Shown here piece by piece: positions 59,566 through 64,000 of a DNA stretch of 64,000 bases. This stretch comes from Primula veris (Eukaryota > Streptophyta > Magnoliopsida > Ericales > Primulaceae). A program made the translations under genes and the position numbers. The stretch's first letter is position 1. The number at the start of each line of letters is the position of its first letter. The notes under the pieces were generated by a model, which was not told where the DNA came from, did no database searches, and saw only the letters and a program-made list of their open reading frames with translations. The stretch is taken from assembly GCA_963682055.1 (NCBI GenBank), contig OY821742.1:7277816-7341815 (forward strand), given 5' to 3'.

Positions 59566-60834
59566 CACCAATGTTAAACGAGTTCGTTTATTTGATTATT
59601 CGTAAGGAAAAGTGATGAGAATAATGAGATTGTAGAATGCTCGCCTAGTAGCGCAAGACTTCTCTCACACCTTGGAATTGATTACGAGATGGTTGATTTC
59701 CTCGTAATGGACATTATAACAGTCCCCTACTTTACCAGTTTAGTAGTTTCCGAAAAACTGAGTATGCAGCCATGAATGTGGTCACGGTTTTATCTCTATG
59801 GGGATTTAGACAAAGAGATATAGATGAAGGTCCCTGTGTGACTTCATGTGCTTAAATCAAGTAGTTTCTGACCACGGAACACGATCTCAATTGACTGAGA
59901 CGTTCACTATATGGATTAATATAATCCGAGCGGATGTGGTATACCGCCTAAGTGAGTACTTGATTAGCTTGGGATACTTGAACAAGTATTATGCCCTTGC
60001 GTGTTTTATTACGCGATCCATTTTTGGATTTGCCTTCGAGATGAAGGATCTTGGGAAGAAACGGTAGTGACTCGGCCTGATGATCGAGTCCCGTAAAGAT
60101 TGAATCTAAGTCCATGATTCAGAATACACCTAGAAGGTGTTATGACGTTGTACTCATTATGACGCTAAGTCGTCAGAGTTTCCCATGATTGTTCGATCAC
60201 TAGACATTGATATAGACCAAGTCCGTCCCTAATGTGACGATGAAGAGATATTGAACCATAATGTTCATATCTAAGTACAATAAGCACATCATTGTACTTG
60301 GTCTAATGTGCTAGGACGAACATCTCGTCTGTTGTGAATGGTATAGCTCGACACAACATCGCGCTAACACGCTGCCATCGAAATGGCACTAAAGACACAT
60401 TCCCTTATCTTATGGTAATTTTGGAAGTGGGCTATTTTATCCCATTTGCGTCATCGAGTGTACCTACCCCCTTCGGTACTCGAATTAACGCAACCCTTTT
60501 TCGGTTATACCGATGCCGGTTACTTATCAGACCCGCATAAGGGATATTCCTAACATGGTATGTCTTTACCATTAGGAATAAGGCGACATCTTGGAGGTCT
60601 TGGAATGACTCCAAGTGAATCACTCTGATCTATTCGTGCTCTATGAGACGACTAGAGAGTGTATATGGCTTCGAGCTAGTATTAGTCATATTTGAATTAC
60701 ATATGTTCTGTCTCACGATCCAGATAAAACACTTGTCATAGAAGATAACTTGTTGTTATTGATCAAGAGAGACATGAATACATTATGCTATTTAGCATTT
60801 CTCGCCGAAATTAATCTTCACAAATGAAGTTTAA

Positions 60835-61209
60835 GAGCATCCAGTTGAATGCTCGTTCTATTCCACGTTAGATTTTCTTGCATCCAGTCGTATGTAAGTA
60901 AATGAGGCATCCAGTCGAATGCTCGTACTCTTTATTGAAATATGAAATCCTTGCACCCTGTCGTGTGCAAGTGAGGGGGAGCATCTATGTGAATGCTTAT
61001 TGTACTAATTACTACTTAGTCGAAATTCTCGCACCCTGTCGTGTGCAAGTGAGGGGGAGCATCCAGTCGCATGCTCGTGTACTCTTTTTGTCCTTAGACC
61101 AAGGTTTTTTCCCACTGGATTTTCCTTGGCAAGGTTTTTAGCGAGACATGTTCCCATCATATCTCACTTAAGATTGCCGAAATTAGGGGGAGTATCCGGT
61201 TGTATACTT
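60835..61209 (+). repeat. Cluster of eight same-loop hairpins
   Basis: GAGCAT/ATGCTC around CCAGTTGA (60835-60854); CTTGCAT/ATGTAAG around CCAGTCGT (60877-60898); GAGgCAT/ATGCTC around CCAGTCGA (60904-60924); CTTGCAC/GTGCAAG around CCTGTCGT (60950-60971); GAGCAT/ATGCTT around CTATGTGA (60979-60998); CTCGCAC/GTGCAAG around CCTGTCGT (61028-61049, one mismatch); GAGCAT/ATGCTC around CCAGTCGC (61057-61076); GAGTAT/ATACTT around CCGGTTGT (61190-61209). The last shows paired C-to-T and G-to-A changes relative to GAGCAT/ATGCTC. Confidence 0.88.
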
Positions 61210-61373
61210 CTTACCACTGTGTATTCTTTTGTCCTTCGCCTAGAGGTTTTTCCCACTGGGTTTGCTCTAGCAAGGTTTTGATGAGGCACCTGTTTTGTGG
61301 TTGATCCCCTACTACTACCACTGTTGCACTCTTTTTCCTTCGATCAGAGATTTTCTCATTGGGTTTGCTCTGG
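61099..61373 (+). repeat. Three larger hairpins with covarying stems in the element B 3' UTR
   Basis: Stems CCAAGG/CCTTGG (61099-61129), CTAGAG/CTCTAG (61240-61270) and TCAGAG/CTCTGG (61344-61373) enclose a loop of similar sequence (TTTTTCCCACTGGGTTT type). Each is preceded by ACTCTTTTT.TCCTT-like sequence and followed by CAAGGTTTT.ATGAGGCA-like sequence, so a unit of about 105-140 bp is repeated. A fourth, weaker copy lies near 61450-61500. This motif resembles the 3' ends of other plant copia elements. Confidence 0.8.
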
Positions 61374-61583
61374 CAAGATTTTGATGAGGCACACTGTTTT
61401 GTGGTTAGTTACTTACATGATATTTCGGCCTATATCATTCGGCTACACAGTTTCTCCTAGGTACCGGTTTTGTCCCACACTGGGTTTTCCGTCCCTAAGG
61501 TTTTTATGTGTTTAGCACTGCGAATGAACTCGACTCAGATCGAATGCATGAAGACGAATAATTCAAGACGTCCAAATGAGGAG

Positions 61584-61806
61584 TGTTGTAAGATATTATT
61601 GGACTATTGGGCATTACTCATAGTGGGCCTAAGTTGGGCTTTCTATCTTGTATAACCCTAACCTCTAGTATATAAAGAAGGTTAGGGTCCCCTTTTATTA
61701 ATATACATTCTGATTAATAAAAACTCTATTGTTGTCTCTCTCATATCTCTCTATATCTATACATATCTCTATATATATCTATAACGAGCTAATATGTCAC
61801 ACAACA
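61584..61806 (+). repeat. 3' LTR of element B
   Basis: 223 bp, same ends as 50223-50445; six substitutions by eye. TATA box TATATAAA at 61669-61676. It is followed by the target duplication ATTTT. Confidence 0.92.
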
Positions 61807-62204
61807 ATTTTCGAATATTACTTACTCGTTGACTTTACTTATTATCTTCAAATTTATGGAAAAATTAACAAAAATATACCATTTTTGGTCCCCAAATTTA
61901 TCTATATCTCTCTAAACTCTCAGAAATTCCCTCTCTAAAATCTCAGTTCTTTCATTTTTTTTTGTCCCAATTCAGGTAACATTGTACTCTCCTCTATTTG
62001 TTTAATACATTATACATGCTTATCAGCTTATGTATAAATAAATGGACCATTTATTACCATGTTAATGTATTACAGTAGTAGATAGTCGGGTTGTAAGTAA
62101 AATCCGTGAAACCGTGAACCCCAGCTGTTGGTTTGGTTTAAGTTTTGATTTTGTTAATCCGAACAAGACCGATCCAATCCGAATTCACTGATAAAAATTT
62201 AAAA
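61807..62204 (+). other. Upstream flank of F6
   Basis: It begins with the rest of the duplicated spacer unit broken by element B. A CT-rich leader (61900-61965) ends in CAATTCAG/GTAACATT, a good splice donor context. It may be a 5' UTR exon with an intron reaching toward the ATG at 62205; a similar CTATTCTCAG/GTAACC lies at 18747-18760. No other gene. Confidence 0.5.
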
Positions 62205-63403
62205 ATGGTATTATCAGAATTTAGTTCCGAAATGAGAGTCGACATGATCAGCCATTTACCTGATGAAATTCTTTATCGCATTTTATCTTTAATTCCATCA
62301 AGATATACCATCCGCACAAGTGTTCTATCCAAGAGATGGAAGAATCTTTGGGTTTTTGCCCCCAAGCTTGACTTTGTGTTCAATTCGAGTCGGAGCCATA
62401 TGAAAGAACAATATGTAAACAGTTTCACTCGCTCTGTTGATCTTCTGTTTCTCCGAGACAATTTGTTTTTCCAAAGTTTTAGGATGTGTATTCTAAATGC
62501 CGAAGATGATGCCAAGATTGATGGATTACGCCTTAATTCGTGGTTTTCTGGAGTTCTAAAATGCAATATTCGTGATTTAGATCTTGAAATATGGAGGGAT
62601 AGCTGTAAGGTTTCAGAATTGCCTTGGATTCTTTTCACTTGCAAAAACTTGGTGGTTTTAAGGATATGCGGCCTGTTTGTTGTTAATGTTCGTAATTATG
62701 CTTGGTTGCTAAATCTTAAGACTCTTGTTTTTGACAATGTTACATATTCGGGCGATGAATCTCTTCCCAAGTTGCTTTCTGGATGCCCAATCCTTGAATA
62801 TTTACAACTACTAGGAGATCCAAGGGGTATCCTGACGACTTTTGATGTTTCTCACCCAACATTGAAAAGATTGGAATTGCAACTTGATGACCAAGATTAT
62901 GGCGAACTGCTAGAATGTAAGATCAGGGTTGATGCTCCAAACCTTGAATTGTTTGAGTTAAATCATCGTAGTCTGGGTAATGTCTTGGTGAATTCGTTGC
63001 CTTCCACTGCTGAAGTGCATGCCAATATATATCAATATTCAGACAGCCAGGAAGAAGAAATTGAGCATGGAAACATTGTTCTCGCTTTTTTGAAATCGAT
63101 TGCAAATCTCAAGTCTCTATTTCTAATCCATCATAATCTGAACGTAGGTATTCTCCTCTGTGTTTTTTTTCAAATGAATCAATCCTAGTCCTATGCGCTT
63201 TTTCTGTTTCCCTTTTCCTCTTACTTTTTGTGTAAATAGTTATAAATTTGTATTTTGTGTCTGTCCATGTTATTGGACCCGACCTGCCAATATTTTGCAA
63301 TCTGGTTCAACTGGAGATTGAAATGGAATCTGCGATTTTCCCGAAACTGTTGATGGGTTTTCTTGAAAATTCTCCTAAACTAGAAGTTCTTTCGCTGCCA
63401 TAT
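62205..63403 (+). pseudogene. F6: F-box/LRR gene lacking a splice acceptor and the FBD exon
   Basis: Exon 1 (62205-63143, 313 codons) is open and carries the F-box at residues 15-57 (ISHLPDEILYRILSLIPSRY ... LSKRWKNLW) and LRR segments (LLNLKTLVFDNVTYSGDE, LLSGCPILEYLQLL). The intron-1 donor is intact, but the acceptor region reads TTTTGTGTCTGTCCATG where F5 has GTGCAGTATTCTTCCCATG, so about six bases including the AG are gone. Exon 2 codons follow to 63403. Exon 3 (FBD) is absent: intron-2-like sequence passes into the 3' UTR match at about 63748. Read-through of intron 1 would give a 327-residue F-box/LRR protein ending at 63188. It may be a dying copy or a shortened functional one. Confidence 0.8.
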
Positions 63404-63418
63404 GTAAGTTGTTCTACA

Positions 63419-63602
63419 CAGGGGCGAAGCCAGGATGTGTAAATGGGGGTGCCAAAATATATGTACAAGTAACATATTTTTATGGGGGTGCCAAATCTAC
63501 ACCTAAAAAGAAATTGTACTAAAAAAAAATTGCGTCACTTGGAATTTCTAAAATTATGGGGGGTGCCGTGGCACCCGATCGTCTCCACTTAACTTCCCCC
63601 TG
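63419..63602 (+). mobile_element. hAT MITE, copy 2, in F6 intron 2
   Basis: Ends CAGGGGCGAAGCCAGG and CTTCCCCCTG, flanked by the perfect 8-bp duplication GTTCTACA (63411-63418 and 63603-63610). The empty site TTGTTCTACAT is visible in intron 2 of F2 and F5. 184 bp, non-coding, same family as 18798-18980 in inverse orientation. Confidence 0.92.
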
Positions 63603-63610
63603 GTTCTACA

Positions 63611-64000
63611 TGTGATGGAGTGACATAGAAAGTCCAAATTAAAGTGGCAGCTATGACCAAGCAGATAGTTTTTGTTTATCCATTCTCATATTATAAAAGA
63701 ATTTGGTAAACGTTGGAATAGTTTTCTACAATCTCTTCAAAAGCAAAGTAATAAATAGTTACCAACAGTAAGCTTGGCCGTTTTGTATTCTTCCTCTTCG
63801 ATTATCAAAGTCTTCTTTGCAGCAAGCTCGATTGTCACCTTGATATATTAGGAGGTTTTTATTTTATTTTATTAAGGGACTTGCTCGGAACATGAAACTT
63901 CATGTAAACATAATTCTTTGTTGTTGTATCAAGGGAGTACTCTCTACTTTTATCGTGTTTAAAATATTGCTGTATTGTAAACAATGAGTAGATGATATAC
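63611..64000 (+). other. Remnant of F6 intron 2 and 3' flank
   Basis: ATTATAAAAGAATTTGGTAAA matches the intron of F4. From about 63748, AATAGTTACCAACAGTAAG and CCGTTTTGTATT match the F5 sequence just after its stop codon. The junction marks the deletion that removed exon 3. No further gene. Confidence 0.65.

Larger units (their letters stand above)
56946..60834 (+). pseudogene. Degenerate Gag-Pol interior of element B
   Basis: 56946-57715 continues the copy 2 match (28051-28805) and includes a decayed nucleocapsid trace near 57230. From there on, copia-like protein words appear in short stretches in several frames with many stops, for example near 58739-58920. No domain can be read through. 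The sequence is rich in short perfect hairpins, among them AAGTACAAT/ATTGTACTT (60273-60299), ATTACGAG/CTCGTAAT (59681-59708), TTGTTCATAT/ATATGAACAA (59407-59444) and CTTGGAG/CTCCAAG (60590-60615), plus the same-loop class listed separately. I cannot say whether the hairpins arose by selection or by a mutational process. Confidence 0.6.
50223..61806 (+). mobile_element. Element B: degenerate copia-type retrotransposon hosting element C
   Basis: Matching 223-bp LTRs (50223-50445 and 61584-61806), ends TGTTGT and ACAACA, and a 5-bp duplication ATTTT (50218-50222 and 61807-61811) define it. Without element C it is about 6.6 kb. The interior retains copia-like traces only (for example WTSEGT-VDYESPAYHLIE near 58772, resembling a conserved segment after copia integrase), with many stops and shifts. 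I count six substitutions between the LTRs, so they are far less decayed than the coding region. This suggests that an already defective copy was mobilised in trans. The interior carries two hairpin families described separately. Confidence 0.9.

Noticed and set aside
58712..60623. Short frames (60-91 codons) as independent genes
   Set aside because: They lie in the degenerate interior of element B, alternate strand and frame, and share no conserved domain.

Overview
The window is nuclear DNA of a flowering plant, probably a eudicot; I cannot place it further. The evidence is AT-rich spacers, GT-AG introns, plant Ty1-copia, L1 (RNase H type), CACTA, hAT and Mutator-like elements, and a tandem family of F-box/LRR/FBD genes. 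I saw no bacterial or organellar genes, tRNA, rRNA or CRISPR.

Host genes: six paralogous plus-strand F-box/LRR/FBD loci (F1 to F6). Three look intact, each with three phase-0 exons and a 147-bp middle exon: F2 (21584-23332), F3 (30285-32041) and F5 (42200-43872). F1 (13209-15026) and F4 (36310-38245) are pseudogenes. F6 (62205-63403) has lost its intron-1 acceptor and its FBD exon. F1 and F3 form one subtype (start MPLPLLKK or similar); F2, F4, F5 and F6 form another (typically MGSS or MGSL). Upstream flanks are duplicated with the genes. Such proteins are expected to be substrate receptors of SCF ubiquitin ligases.

Mobile DNA fills most of the rest. (A) 4601-12684 is a Ty1-copia element with 1.4-kb LTRs and a perfect 5-bp target duplication but several coding lesions. 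(B) 50223-61806 is a degenerate copia-type element with 223-bp LTRs; a 3'-truncated relative lies at 26097-28806. (C) Inside B, 52003-56945, is a young retrotransposon that encodes only a 738-residue Gag (TR-GAG type), with near-identical 1.19-kb LTRs. (D) 44700-48838, minus strand, is a 5'-truncated L1 LINE with a 13-bp target duplication and an unbroken 1.3-kcodon reading frame. Non-autonomous DNA elements include a 1,000-bp Mutator-like foldback (17714-18713, 9-bp TSD), two hAT MITEs of one family in opposite orientation, a hAT-like insertion that splits the F4 exon 3, five CACTA-ended MITEs, and two Helitron-like copies.

The most unusual signal is in family B. About 22 short hairpins share an 8-nt loop close to CCTGTCGT or CCAGTCGA, while their 4- to 10-bp stems differ in sequence yet remain complementary, including wobble and compensatory changes. 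A second hairpin family with covarying stems lies in the 3' untranslated region of the same element.
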